Notes under the pieces: model-generated
What the model was told of the DNA's origin: nothing
What the model saw: the letters and a program-made list of their open reading frames with translations, nothing else
The model's database searches: none
Shown here: one piece after another, positions 1 through 8,562 of the stretch
Layout: every line of letters starts with the position of its first letter
How positions within the stretch are numbered: position 1 is the stretch's first letter
NCBI GenBank assembly: GCA_003331305.1
Contig: QOQB01000005.1
Coordinates: 1 to 64,000 of the forward strand
Length of the DNA: 64,000 nt
Origin: Flavobacteriales bacterium
Lineage (GTDB): Bacteria; Bacteroidota; Bacteroidia; Flavobacteriales; Flavobacteriaceae
Direction of reading: 5' to 3'
Translations under genes and position numbers: made by a program

Positions 1-205
1 TAACTAGACAGTATTTTAAAACAAGCGCAAAGATTCTTACATGCTACTAACAAACGATAGCATATAAATTCCTAAAAAATAGCACTTAGTTTCGACTACA
101 AGATACGTTATTTTAGATGTTTTTTAGCATAAATTTGGGGTTTTTAAGAAGGGAAGGGCGAAAAAAGTTTTCATTTCAACTACGGACTGTAGTTATCCTT
201 TTTAC

Positions 206-250
206 ATAAAAAAACCCTCCATCCACAATTAAATTATGTGAAGAAGGGTT
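206..250 (-). terminator. Putative terminator after tRNA-Met
   Basis: On the minus strand, just downstream of tRNA-Met, the outer arms AACCCT (from 250) and AGGGTT (ending 213) can pair, followed by a run of seven T. The loop between the arms is long (about 26 nt) and only partly paired, so this is a weak candidate for an intrinsic terminator. Confidence 0.4.
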
Positions 251-254
251 GTTG

Positions 255-328
255 TAGCGAGAGGGAGACTTGAACTCCCGACCTCCGGGTTATGAATCCG
301 ACGCTCTAACCGGCTGAGCTACCTCGCC
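255..328 (-). tRNA. tRNA-Met (anticodon CAU), elongator type
   Basis: The minus strand folds as a 74-nt cloverleaf: acceptor stem starting GGCGAGG, D arm GCUC..GAGC, anticodon loop UUCAUAA with anticodon CAU, and a T arm GGGAG-UUCAAGU-CUCCC. The 3' CCA is not encoded. The elongator reading is preferred because the anticodon stem lacks the three G-C pairs typical of initiator tRNA. CAU could also be read as Ile if the C is lysidinylated, but the body resembles flavobacterial tRNA-Met. A TATATTTG promoter element lies upstream on the same strand at 338-345. Confidence 0.9.
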
Positions 329-337
329 AAAGTCGCG

Positions 338-345
338 CAAATATA
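338..345 (-). promoter_or_regulatory. Promoter -7 element of tRNA-Met
   Basis: TATATTTG on the minus strand matches the Bacteroidota -7 consensus TAnnTTTG and lies 9 nt before the first base of the tRNA. No clear TTG -33 element is seen at the usual distance. Confidence 0.55.
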
Positions 346-432
346 ACAATTTGTTTTCCCTTTTTATCGCTGTTTTTTTTGCTTTTCTTTCAAAGGTCGG
401 TTTTAATCTATATATTCGACTTTTTAATATTT

Positions 433-822
433 ATGTCAAAAATAAAATTTGAGCTTGAATTTGTCATTCAAGCTTCTCCGCAGTTATTGTATCAGTACAT
501 GCATACCCCATCTGGGCTTTCAGAATGGTTTGCCGATAACGTTAATGCCCGAACCGAAAAATATTCCTTCATCTGGGACGATTCCGAAGAAGAAGCGTTA
601 TTGCTTCGAAAAAAACCTAATGAATTTGTGCGTTTTCGCTGGCTGAATGGTGATGATGACCAAGACGATTGCTATTTTGAAATGCAAATTGTTGTTGACG
701 AAATCACCAAAGACGTATCCATTGTAGTAATTGACTTTGCCGAGGAAGACGAAGTGGAAGAAACCAAAATGCTTTGGGAAAGTCAAATAGGGGATTTAAA
801 ACAAGTCTTGGGCTCGACATAA
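433..822 (+). CDS. START-like (SRPBCC/AHSA1-fold) protein
   Basis: A 129-residue protein of the START-like/AHSA1 fold that is widespread in Bacteroidota; its ligand is unknown. The N-terminal part (FVIQASPQLLYQYMHTPSG) is the usual first strand and helix of the fold, followed by LSEWFADNV, then a very acidic C-terminal half rich in D and E. The start chosen is the ATG at 433. An in-frame ATG exists at 379, but it would add 18 hydrophobic residues with no counterpart in the family and would lie in the promoter region. The stop is 4 nt before the aminotransferase start, so the two are probably co-transcribed. No signal peptide, so cytoplasmic. Confidence 0.85.
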   Translation: MSKIKFELEFVIQASPQLLYQYMHTPSGLSEWFADNVNARTEKYSFIWDDSEEEALLLRKKPNEFVRFRWLNGDDDQDDCYFEMQIVVDEITKDVSIVVIDFAEEDEVEETKMLWESQIGDLKQVLGST

Positions 823-826
823 GCAT

Positions 827-1675
827 ATGATTAACCTAAATGGCGAGCTACAAGCTGTGACTTCACCACTTTTTTCAGTTCAAAACCGCGGATTTTTGTA
901 TGGGGATGCTGTTTTTGAAACCCTTCGTTACAGCCAAAATCAACTACACTTTTGGGAAGACCATTATTTTAGACTAATGGCCGCCATGCGTGTATTTCGT
1001 ATGAATATCCCCATGGCATTTACACCTGAATTTTTAGAACAAGAATGCCAGCGTGTTGTAGAGGCGCAAAGCACTTCTTCTCCTTCGTGGCGCATACGAC
1101 TTTCAGTTTTTAGAAATGATGGCGGGGTGTATTTACCTGCCTCTCGTGATGTAAGTTATGTGATTGAAGCCAAACCCCTCAACAGCGAAACATACAGCTC
1201 AAAAGAAACCTATACTGTTGAATTATTTAAAGACTATTACGTACAAAAAAGCATGTTGTCAAATCTAAAATCGAATAACAAAGCGCTCAATGTTATTGGC
1301 AGTATTTTTATGCAAGAGCAAGGTTTCGACAACGGTATTTTAGTCAACGACGACAAGGAAGTTGTGGAATTTCTAAACGGAAATCTTTTTGTTGTTGACG
1401 CTGGGGTATTACGTACACCGCCTCTATCTGCTGGTTGCTTGGATGGAATTATGCGTAAACAGTTAATACGACTAGCAAAAAAACATGGAATCACCTGTCT
1501 GGAAGAAAAAATTTCTCCTTTTGATTTACAACAAGTTCAAGAGGTTTTTATGACCAATTCGATCTCTGGTATTCAACCCGTTTCTTCTTACCGAAGGACT
1601 GCGTATCAAAACACAATCGCCCTGCAATTGCTGCGCGCATTAAACGAGTCCGTTAGTTCAAGCCAGGGTAATTAG
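827..1675 (+). CDS. Class IV aminotransferase (aminodeoxychorismate lyase / branched-chain type)
   Basis: A PLP-dependent fold-type IV enzyme of 282 residues. RGFLYGDAVFETLR near residue 21 is the family signature, Lys148 in SNLKSNN aligns with the PLP lysine of PabC, and EFLNGNLF (181-188) is the cofactor-binding strand. The family holds aminodeoxychorismate lyase (folate synthesis) and branched-chain aminotransferases. The short length fits a PabC-like enzyme, but sequence by eye does not settle the substrate. It starts 4 nt after the START-like gene, and its last 23 bp overlap the convergent yqgE gene. Confidence 0.85.
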   Translation: MINLNGELQAVTSPLFSVQNRGFLYGDAVFETLRYSQNQLHFWEDHYFRLMAAMRVFRMNIPMAFTPEFLEQECQRVVEAQSTSSPSWRIRLSVFRNDGGVYLPASRDVSYVIEAKPLNSETYSSKETYTVELFKDYYVQKSMLSNLKSNNKALNVIGSIFMQEQGFDNGILVNDDKEVVEFLNGNLFVVDAGVLRTPPLSAGCLDGIMRKQLIRLAKKHGITCLEEKISPFDLQQVQEVFMTNSISGIQPVSSYRRTAYQNTIALQLLRALNESVSSSQGN

Positions 1676-2183
1676 GCGCATAAGCGTACAGCGCAAGTTC
1701 TCCCCCCAAATCCCGAAGAATAGTTCCCCAAAGTTCTTCTTCATTTTCAAAAATGGTGTAGTTGTTTTTGATTAAAATCCAAGCGTTAGTTTCGACTTCT
1801 TCTGTATATTGACCCTTATCCCAGCCAGCGTAGCCTAATAAGAATTTAATTTTATGTAAAGGTAGTTTGTTTGAAAGCAAGGCTAACTTAATATCCTCCA
1901 AATCACCACCCCAAAAAAGTCCATTTCCAAGTGGCTTCGCATCTTTAATATCTTCTTTAGTATGGATGTAAAACAATCTGTCTTCATCAACAGGCCCCCC
2001 TTGAAAAACAGGGGCATCAATGCCCAGTTCAGGAAGTAAATCACTTAAGTTATAGTGTGTATGCTGATTGACAACAAAGCCCAAAGAGCCTTCTTCGTTA
2101 TGTTCAGCCATCACCACAACACTTCGCCCAAAAGATTGGTCACCAAGTATGGAAGGATGGGCCACCAAGAGTTTACCTGTCAT
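1653..2183 (-). CDS. YqgE/AlgH family protein
   Basis: A protein of 176 residues in the YqgE/AlgH (UPF0301) family, whose biochemical role is not established. The family start is clear (GKLLVAHPSILGDQSFGRSVV, and NEEGSLGFVVN further on), as is the conserved centre FQGGPVDEDRLFYIH. The ATG at 2183 was chosen because it shares one base with the TGA of fmt (TGATG), which suggests translational coupling; a GTG one codon earlier is also possible. It is the last gene of the leftward operon AAA ATPase-recQ-fmt-yqgE. Confidence 0.9.
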   Translation of the reverse strand: MTGKLLVAHPSILGDQSFGRSVVVMAEHNEEGSLGFVVNQHTHYNLSDLLPELGIDAPVFQGGPVDEDRLFYIHTKEDIKDAKPLGNGLFWGGDLEDIKLALLSNKLPLHKIKFLLGYAGWDKGQYTEEVETNAWILIKNNYTIFENEEELWGTILRDLGGELALYAYAPNYPGLN

Positions 2184-3133
2184 CACACAAATCTACATTT
2201 TTTTGGAAAGCTAAATCCGTTTAGTAAAGCGGTCGTGTCCATACTTTTTTTGTTCGGTAATTGGAGTTCGTCTATATACACATACCCGTCGTTTACAGCA
2301 ACGCTGAGTTGCTGACCTTCAATAGTGATGACGCCTGGCGTTTGAATAGGTCTGCCAGAAATGAAATGCGCCTTTTTTAACTTGATGTAAAGCTTTTCGT
2401 CAGGCAATTCCAACATGCTCCATGCTGTAGGGAATGGGTTTAACCCATGAATATGATTCACAATTTCTTGTCCGTTTTTACTCCAATCTACTCGTGTGTT
2501 TTCTCGCGTTAGTTTTGGTGCAGGGATCAAATTTTTAACCTTGGGTTGCGGTATAGCCTCTGCATTACCCGACGCCAAAACATCCAACGTATTTACAATC
2601 ATTTGTCCCGACTTTTCTTGCATGCGCTGACTCAACTCTCCCATGGTTTCTTCCCGACGTATGGACATACTTTCTTGTAACAAAACAGCACCCGTATCAA
2701 TTTTTTCATCAATCAAAAAAGTAGTCAACCCAGATTCTTTTTCACCATTTATGATGGCCCAATGAATAGGAGCAGCACCTCGATAGTGTGGCAACAACGA
2801 TGCGTGGAGATTAAAAGTTCCAAGTTGTGGAAGCTTCCAAACGACTTTTGGCAACATTCTAAACGCTACCACAACAAACACATCAGCTTCGAATGCTTTT
2901 AGCTGTTCAGTAGTTTTTTTATCATTTAATTTTTCGGGTTGGAGTAAAGGAATACCTTGCGCTAAAGCTTCTTCTTTGACAGCCGAAAAGCGTAATTTTT
3001 TACCACGCCCAGCAGGACGATCAGGAGTTGTAACCACCGCTACAACATTGTGGTGACTTTCTATAATCCCACGTAACCCAGCTACTGCAAAATCAGGAGT
3101 TCCCATAAAAATTACACTTAGTGACTGGCTCAT
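2183..3133 (-). CDS. fmt: Methionyl-tRNA formyltransferase
   Basis: Formylates the amino group of initiator Met-tRNA using 10-formyltetrahydrofolate, in the cytoplasm. The 316-residue length is normal. The catalytic signature NLHASLLPHYRGAAPIHWAI near residue 113 contains the Asn and His of the formyltransferase active site, and the C-terminal OB-like tRNA-binding domain is present (GLNPFPTAWSML onward). Its ATG overlaps the recQ stop as ATGA, and its TGA overlaps the yqgE start, so the operon appears translationally coupled. Confidence 0.96.
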   Translation of the reverse strand: MSQSLSVIFMGTPDFAVAGLRGIIESHHNVVAVVTTPDRPAGRGKKLRFSAVKEEALAQGIPLLQPEKLNDKKTTEQLKAFEADVFVVVAFRMLPKVVWKLPQLGTFNLHASLLPHYRGAAPIHWAIINGEKESGLTTFLIDEKIDTGAVLLQESMSIRREETMGELSQRMQEKSGQMIVNTLDVLASGNAEAIPQPKVKNLIPAPKLTRENTRVDWSKNGQEIVNHIHGLNPFPTAWSMLELPDEKLYIKLKKAHFISGRPIQTPGVITIEGQQLSVAVNDGYVYIDELQLPNKKSMDTTALLNGFSFPKKCRFV

Positions 3134-4983
3134 TTTAATCTGTAGTGATTTGTTTTTTCTTGTTCGATTAGTTCTTCATTTGCCATGGCATTAAGTGCTT
3201 CAATAATATCCTCTCTGCCATATTTCGATTTCATAACAAGTTGCTCCAAAGATACAGCTTCTCTGCACGAAAATATTTCTTTTAACGCGACAATTACGTC
3301 TGAAATTGTAGTGTTATTTTCCATACAGTTTGAGCATGATTTACACGTTTTTTTTCCTTTTTCACCAAAATAATGTAAGAGTTTTTTTCGGTAGCATATT
3401 GTTGTAGTAGAGTACTCCCAAACCGAATTTGCCATTCTCTTTTTCTCTTTTTTAAATCGATCTAATTGTTGTACGATTGGCAGTAGAGTTCGCCTATCTT
3501 CTCGGGGGACAAGAAACTGAATGGCGTTGTCTACATGTAGTTGCTCAACTTCTACCGTCCCATTTTTCTCCATGGTTCTTAACAACTCAATACACTGCTG
3601 CAAGGGCAAATTACATTTTTTGGCAACTGAATATAAGTGTATAGATTGCATTCTTTCTGAAATGCCACCCACATTCCGCAACAGATAATCGGTCAACGCA
3701 TCATGTCGTTCATTGTTGCTTTTTTCAAGCTTGAGCGAAGTTTTCGGTGTGCTATATTGTGTTAGTACAAGTACTTGTTCGCGCTCCAAAAGTTCTAAAA
3801 CGTGAAACGTTGTTTTTGGACTTACATCGTATCGCTGACAAAACAGCTTCAGGTTAAACTCCAACATCCCTTGTGGCAATTCGCCGTAAGCGATATCGAA
3901 GTAATGGCATAAATACTTGTACGTTTTTTGAATGGCCTCTTTTGGTGGTATACTAGCCATAAGTCTATTCCAAAGCTTTTTTTCATCACCTTGCTCTACA
4001 AACAGAGTAGCTTTTGATACGGTGCCATCTCTGCCACACCGCCCAACCTCTTGGTAGTATTGCTCCATACTAAACGGCAATGTGGCATGTACCACACGTC
4101 CTACATTTGCTTTGTCTATACCCATGCCGAATGCGGTAGTGGCTACCATAACAGGTGTTTTTTCTTGCATCCAGTTAGCAATTCGTTTTTCTTTTTCAGA
4201 TGCACCTCCATGAAAAAAAGTCGTTTTATGCCCCATATTATTGAGGTGATTGCTTAGCAGCTCAGCACTTTTTCGTGTACCTACATATACAATACTGGGC
4301 ATTCCTTTGGGTTCTATAACATCCGAAATTGCTTCGAGTTTATTTGAAGTAGGAACGACACGTAGTTCAATATTCGGTCTGTCAAACGACCCAATAATCT
4401 TCTCTGGCGATTGCAGTTTGAGTGACATACAAATGTCGTCTCTTACGTCTGCAGTTGCTGTTGCCGTAACCGCAATGGTAGGAATATCTGGTAGTAGATT
4501 TTTTAGGGAAATGATTTCGCGGTAGGCAGGTCTAAAATCGTGCCCCCACTCCGAAATGCAATGTGCTTCGTCAATGGCAAGCAGTGATAGCTGCATTTGC
4601 GACAACTGCTTTTGAACCAACGGATGCTGCGCTCGTTCTGGAGACAGGTATAAAAATTTAAAATTTCCAAATTTACAGTTGTCCAACTCCCTTACGAGAT
4701 CTTCCTCTTTCATGGGGCCCGACAAATGCATGGCGCGGATTCCTTTCTTTTGTAGCCCTTCAACTTGGTCATTCATAAGAGCTATTAAAGGGCTTATGAC
4801 CACACAAACTCCAGGTATCAATAACGCAGGTAATTGGTAACAAAGGCTTTTACCACCTCCAGTTGGCAATACGACCAAGCAATCACGCCTTTCTATAACT
4901 GCCGAAACTGCTTCATACTGTCCCGTTCGAAATACAGACGTACCCCAATAGGTTTGCAGAACATCTCTCACTTTTGCAGTCAT
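3130..4983 (-). CDS. recQ: RecQ-family ATP-dependent DNA helicase
   Basis: A 3'-5' DNA helicase used in recombination and repair. In order: the RecQ motif 0 region (YWGTSVFRTGQYEAV), Walker A LPTGGGKSLCYQ, the DEAH box LLAIDEAHCISEWGHDFRP, helicase motifs V-VI ending QEVGRCGRDG, then a zinc-binding and winged-helix (RQC) region with cysteines in the run CYRKKLL...CKSCSNC near residue 550. At 617 residues it ends soon after the winged helix, so the HRDC domain of E. coli RecQ is missing; this shorter form is common in Bacteroidota. It overlaps both neighbours by 4 nt. Confidence 0.95.
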   Translation of the reverse strand: MTAKVRDVLQTYWGTSVFRTGQYEAVSAVIERRDCLVVLPTGGGKSLCYQLPALLIPGVCVVISPLIALMNDQVEGLQKKGIRAMHLSGPMKEEDLVRELDNCKFGNFKFLYLSPERAQHPLVQKQLSQMQLSLLAIDEAHCISEWGHDFRPAYREIISLKNLLPDIPTIAVTATATADVRDDICMSLKLQSPEKIIGSFDRPNIELRVVPTSNKLEAISDVIEPKGMPSIVYVGTRKSAELLSNHLNNMGHKTTFFHGGASEKEKRIANWMQEKTPVMVATTAFGMGIDKANVGRVVHATLPFSMEQYYQEVGRCGRDGTVSKATLFVEQGDEKKLWNRLMASIPPKEAIQKTYKYLCHYFDIAYGELPQGMLEFNLKLFCQRYDVSPKTTFHVLELLEREQVLVLTQYSTPKTSLKLEKSNNERHDALTDYLLRNVGGISERMQSIHLYSVAKKCNLPLQQCIELLRTMEKNGTVEVEQLHVDNAIQFLVPREDRRTLLPIVQQLDRFKKEKKRMANSVWEYSTTTICYRKKLLHYFGEKGKKTCKSCSNCMENNTTISDVIVALKEIFSCREAVSLEQLVMKSKYGREDIIEALNAMANEELIEQEKTNHYRLK

Positions 4984-5510
4984 AGGTTTTCTAAAATAAA
5001 CGTAAGACGCTTGACTACGCTAACTCGAGGCACTTCAATACACTCCATGCCAAAGGCCGTGTAAGTTTCTACCAATGCACGATGTAGTTTTATAGACTCA
5101 TTAAACTTTTCGATGCGTTCTTTGTCTTGTTTAAATATGGCTTCCCATGGAGGGAAAATAAATACCTTATCGTAGGTGAAGTTTTTACAATCTGACTCCA
5201 TACCACATGGCATATCGGCCCCTAATTCGTTCAAATATGCCACGACATCGTGAATACCACGATCGTATAATTGAACAGGTGTTGTAGTCTCTTCAAAGTA
5301 ATCATGAAGTCTTTGTTCAAAAAGTGCCTCGCTAAATGCTAGTGGGTTTTCCAAAAAGGGACGACGGGATCCCTTAGCTTGTAGTGCTGAAATAACTGCC
5401 CTTGAAACCTCGTCAAAACATGAAATTTCAGCATGGTTCACGCTGTTAAGTAGCGTTGTTTTTCCACTTGCAGGAGCGCCCGTAAAAACTACTTTTTGTT
5501 TTTCAAACAT
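4980..5510 (-). CDS. Small AAA/P-loop ATPase (AAA_28, NadR/Ttd14-like)
   Basis: A 176-residue P-loop protein with Walker A GAPASGKTTLL near residue 10 and a conserved YDRGIHDVVAYLN that resembles the second half of nucleoside/nucleotide kinase-like AAA_28 domains. Function unknown: it may phosphorylate a small molecule, but no specificity can be read. The ATG at 5510 was chosen over an in-frame ATG at 5558, because the upstream extension has no family counterpart and would overlap the divergent DUF493 promoter. It is the first gene of the operon and overlaps recQ by ATGA. Confidence 0.8.
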   Translation of the reverse strand: MFEKQKVVFTGAPASGKTTLLNSVNHAEISCFDEVSRAVISALQAKGSRRPFLENPLAFSEALFEQRLHDYFEETTTPVQLYDRGIHDVVAYLNELGADMPCGMESDCKNFTYDKVFIFPPWEAIFKQDKERIEKFNESIKLHRALVETYTAFGMECIEVPRVSVVKRLTFILENL

Positions 5511-5526
5511 ATACAAATGTCGGTAT

Positions 5527-5555
5527 TTGTAGCCGTTTCCAAAACTGTATCTTTG
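5527..5555 (+). promoter_or_regulatory. Promoter of the DUF493 gene, full Bacteroidota consensus
   Basis: TTG at 5527-5529, an 18-bp spacer, then TATCTTTG at 5548-5555 fit the Bacteroidota consensus TTG-N17-23-TAnnTTTG. The start codon begins only 5 nt after the -7 element, so transcription should start at or next to the ATG, predicting a leaderless or nearly leaderless mRNA. Confidence 0.7.
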
Positions 5556-5559
5556 CAAT

Positions 5560-5850
5560 ATGCAAGAAGCCGCAAAAGACGAATCTTTTTACCAGCGTTT
5601 TCACCAGCAACTTTTAGAAACGAGTTCTTGGCCTGGCGTTTATGTATTTAAGTTTATTGTGCCTGCATCCGGCAACGCTCAACAAACACTCGAAAATTTG
5701 TTTTCCAAAGACGTTGTGGAAATTAGTGTTAGGGCCTCAAGCAAAGGGACATACAGCAGCATTTCTGTTCAGGGAAATTTTAAAAGCCCCACTGTCATCA
5801 TAGACAAGTATAAAGAAGCGGCTAAAATCCCAAATATCATCCAGCTCTAA
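5560..5850 (+). CDS. DUF493 family protein (YbeD-like)
   Basis: A 96-residue protein of the DUF493/YbeD family, a small ACT-like ferredoxin-fold domain of unknown role. Family features seen are WPGVYVFKFIVPA near residue 27 and the C-terminal GTYSSISVQGNFKSP with the IYKEAAKI-like helix (YKEAAKIPN). It has its own consensus promoter and no signal peptide. It is followed after 37 nt by DUF4290 and murA on the same strand. Confidence 0.85.
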   Translation: MQEAAKDESFYQRFHQQLLETSSWPGVYVFKFIVPASGNAQQTLENLFSKDVVEISVRASSKGTYSSISVQGNFKSPTVIIDKYKEAAKIPNIIQL

Positions 5851-5887
5851 TCTTTTTTTAGTAGTTTTACCTCTTAAATATCTCTCC

Positions 5888-6532
5888 TTGATAGAAAATC
5901 TTCAATATAACAACGAACGTTCGCAATTAGCGATACCTGAATATGGTCGTCACATTCACAAAATGATTCAGCAAGTAATGGCTGAAGACGATAAAGAACA
6001 GCGCAACAAACAAGCCCAAGCCATAATTGGCATTATGGGAAATCTAAACCCTCATTTACGCGATGTTGCTGATTTTCAGCACAAACTATGGGATCAATTG
6101 TTTATTATGTCTGAGTTTAACCTCGATGTAGATGCACCTTTTCCAAAGCCAAGCGCCGAAGTACTGGCTGCGCCACCCACTCCGCTTGCTTACCCACAGT
6201 CATACCCAAAATACCGTTTCTACGGAAATAACATCAAAGGAATGATTGACGTGATAGTAAATTGGGAAGAAGGCGAACTCAAAGAAGCTTTAGTATATGT
6301 GATTGCTAATCACATGAAAAAGTGCTTTTTAAACTGGAATAAAGATACGGTTGAGGATCGAGTTATTTTTGATCATTTAGCAGAGCTTTCTGATGGAAAA
6401 ATTATACTTTCTGACAAAGACGAAGTCCTTACTGAATCTGAAAACCTCATACGTATGTCTAACAAACGATTTGGTAAAGGCGGACGAAGCAAGCATAAAA
6501 AATACCGAAACCCAAAGCAACGTCGCAAGTAA
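5888..6532 (+). CDS. DUF4290 domain-containing protein
   Basis: A 214-residue protein of the DUF4290 family, which is almost restricted to Bacteroidota and commonly lies before murA, as here. The N-terminus LQYNNERSQLAIPEYGRHIH is the conserved part; the C-terminus is strongly basic (RFGKGGRSKHKKYRNPKQRR), suggesting contact with nucleic acid or ribosome, but this is inference. The start is TTG at 5888; no ATG is available before the conserved N-terminus. The stop codon is directly followed by the murA ATG. Confidence 0.85.
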   Translation: MIENLQYNNERSQLAIPEYGRHIHKMIQQVMAEDDKEQRNKQAQAIIGIMGNLNPHLRDVADFQHKLWDQLFIMSEFNLDVDAPFPKPSAEVLAAPPTPLAYPQSYPKYRFYGNNIKGMIDVIVNWEEGELKEALVYVIANHMKKCFLNWNKDTVEDRVIFDHLAELSDGKIILSDKDEVLTESENLIRMSNKRFGKGGRSKHKKYRNPKQRRK

Positions 6533-7843
6533 ATGGGAGCGTTTAAAATTACGGGCGGTGTGCCTCTCTCGGGTGCTATTCAACCTCAAGGAGCAAAAAA
6601 TGAAGCACTCCAGATCTTATGTGCTGTTTTGCTTACATCCGAGCCCGTAACGATTAGCAATATTCCAGATATTATTGATGTAAACAAACTCATTGATATA
6701 CTCATTCAATTAGGTGTTAAAGTTGAAAAACACAGCGTAGATTGCTACACTTTTCAGGCCGATGATGTAGACATCGATTACCTTCAATCAGATGAATTTA
6801 AAGTTGCTGGACGTGGCTTACGCGGATCTATAATGATTGTTGGCCCTTTGTTGGCTCGTTTTGGAAAAGGATTTATTCCCAAACCAGGGGGAGATAAAAT
6901 TGGGCGACGAAGATTAGACACCCACTTTCAAGGATTTATAAAGCTTGGCGCAACGTTTCGTTATAACAAAGAAGAGTATTTCTATGGCGTAGAAGCCGAT
7001 GAATTAAAGGGCACTTACATGCTGTTAGACGAAGCTTCGGTTACGGGGACGGCAAATATTGTAATGGCAGCCGTTCTTGCCAAAGGGACTACCACCATTT
7101 ACAACGCGGCTTGCGAGCCTTATTTACAACAGCTTTGCAATATGCTTGTTCGCATGGGCGCCAAAATTTCGGGAATCGGCTCTAATTTGCTTTCTATCGA
7201 AGGCGTAGAATCACTTGGCGGCACTACGCACCGTATTTTACCCGATATGATTGAAATTGGTAGTTGGATTGGACTCGCAGCACTTACCAAAAGCGCACTT
7301 ACTATTAAAAACGTGCAGTGGGAATATTTAGGCCAGATTCCAGACGTATTCCGACGCTTGGGCATAACAATTGAGCAAAAAGGCGACGACATGTTTGTTC
7401 CTGCTCATACAGGCGGCTTTGAAATCCAAAGCTATATTGATGGCTCTGTAATGACAATTTCAGATGCACCCTGGCCGGGATTCACACCTGATCTTTTGAG
7501 TATTGTTCTCGTGGTAGCTACGCAGGCGCGAGGCAGTGTGCTGGTGCATCAAAAAATGTTTGAAAGTCGTTTGTTCTTTGTAGATAAACTTATAGATATG
7601 GGTGCAAAAATTATTTTATGCGACCCACACCGTGCCAACGTTATCGGACATGACTTTAGGTCTACGCTAAAAGCAACTACAATGACATCCCCCGATATTC
7701 GCGCGGGAATTTCATTACTCATTGCTGCTCTTTCTGCCAAAGGAACAAGTACCATTTTCAATATTGAGCAAATTGATCGCGGCTATCAAAATATTGATAC
7801 GCGACTTCGGGCATTGGGCGCTCAGATTGAGCGAATAGCTTAA
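6533..7843 (+). CDS. murA: UDP-N-acetylglucosamine 1-carboxyvinyltransferase
   Basis: First committed step of peptidoglycan synthesis: transfers enolpyruvate from PEP to UDP-GlcNAc in the cytoplasm. Length 436 is normal. AKNEAL near residue 21 contains the conserved Lys-Asn pair. The flexible loop that carries Cys115 in E. coli reads KPGGDKIGRRRLD here, with Asp121 in place of the cysteine. Asp in this position is known from naturally fosfomycin-resistant MurA enzymes and keeps catalysis. It starts immediately after the DUF4290 stop, and its end overlaps the convergent DUF1801 gene by 4 nt. Confidence 0.96.
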   Translation: MGAFKITGGVPLSGAIQPQGAKNEALQILCAVLLTSEPVTISNIPDIIDVNKLIDILIQLGVKVEKHSVDCYTFQADDVDIDYLQSDEFKVAGRGLRGSIMIVGPLLARFGKGFIPKPGGDKIGRRRLDTHFQGFIKLGATFRYNKEEYFYGVEADELKGTYMLLDEASVTGTANIVMAAVLAKGTTTIYNAACEPYLQQLCNMLVRMGAKISGIGSNLLSIEGVESLGGTTHRILPDMIEIGSWIGLAALTKSALTIKNVQWEYLGQIPDVFRRLGITIEQKGDDMFVPAHTGGFEIQSYIDGSVMTISDAPWPGFTPDLLSIVLVVATQARGSVLVHQKMFESRLFFVDKLIDMGAKIILCDPHRANVIGHDFRSTLKATTMTSPDIRAGISLLIAALSAKGTSTIFNIEQIDRGYQNIDTRLRALGAQIERIA

Positions 7844-8250
7844 TTCGATGCTGTTAGTGCCACAGCTTTTCTAACAATTTTTTTTAGAACGTTCAAATCA
7901 ATATCGGAAAGTTTTTTGATGTAAAGACATCCTTTTCCACGTTTATGTTTACCTAAATTATCAAATGAAAGTTCCTTGTGATCCAAATCACAATACAGAT
8001 AAATAGCAAGAGCGCTTTTTCGAGGCGCGAAACCCGCTAAAAACCAATCCCCTTCTCGGCCACTTGCATATTTGTAGTGATACATTCCGAAACCAATGAT
8101 AGTTTCGCCCCAAAGTACCGGATCGCATCCAGTTTCTTGCTTCATTAAAGAAAGTAGGCTAAAGCAGTCGTCTTGTTTTTGTTGAGGGGTAATGCTTTTT
8201 AAAAATGCAATTACATCTTTGTTAGTCGGTTTTGTCTTGTTTTGGGACAT
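7840..8250 (-). CDS. DUF1801 domain-containing protein
   Basis: A 136-residue cytoplasmic protein with the YdhG/DUF1801 fold: the region CDPVLWGETIIGFGMYHYKY followed by GDWFLAGFAPRKSALAIYLYC is typical. Function unknown; the fold is related to iron-chaperone-like frataxin proteins, but that does not prove a role. It is the last gene on the leftward side of the photolyase operon, 33 nt after DUF2805. That gap is longer than the other gaps in the operon, so membership is likely but not certain. Confidence 0.8.
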   Translation of the reverse strand: MSQNKTKPTNKDVIAFLKSITPQQKQDDCFSLLSLMKQETGCDPVLWGETIIGFGMYHYKYASGREGDWFLAGFAPRKSALAIYLYCDLDHKELSFDNLGKHKRGKGCLYIKKLSDIDLNVLKKIVRKAVALTASN

Positions 8251-8283
8251 GATTCATTTTTATCCCAATGTACACAATATTGG

Positions 8284-8562
8284 TTAACGCTTAGAAACCT
8301 TATTGTTACTTATACCTCTTTGACGAGAACATTTAAATCGCCCTACTTCGTCAGTTCGCTTTTTTAAATGTTTGGTTTTTCTTCCCTGAACACGCTTTCG
8401 CCACAACTTAAAACTGTTTGGTTTCATGTTGCGTCTCATAATGGTTATCACCTCTTGCTCTTTAAGTCCAAATTGCATTTTTATGGCATCAAACGGGGTG
8501 CGATCTTCCCAGCCCATTTCAATAATCCTATCAATTTCTATGTCAGTAAGCTCTTTTTTCAT
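8284..8562 (-). CDS. DUF2805 / TIGR03643 family protein
   Basis: A 92-residue basic protein of the TIGR03643 (DUF2805) family. The first half, DIDRIIEMAW-like here as IDRIIEMGWEDRTPFDAI, followed by FGLKEQEVITIMRRNMKP, reads like a helix-turn-helix; the C-terminal third is rich in Lys and Arg. Members are repeatedly found beside photolyase genes, as here. It overlaps the upstream photolyase gene by 4 nt (ATGA). DNA binding is an inference from charge and predicted helices, not shown. Confidence 0.85.
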   Translation of the reverse strand: MKKELTDIEIDRIIEMGWEDRTPFDAIKMQFGLKEQEVITIMRRNMKPNSFKLWRKRVQGRKTKHLKKRTDEVGRFKCSRQRGISNNKVSKR

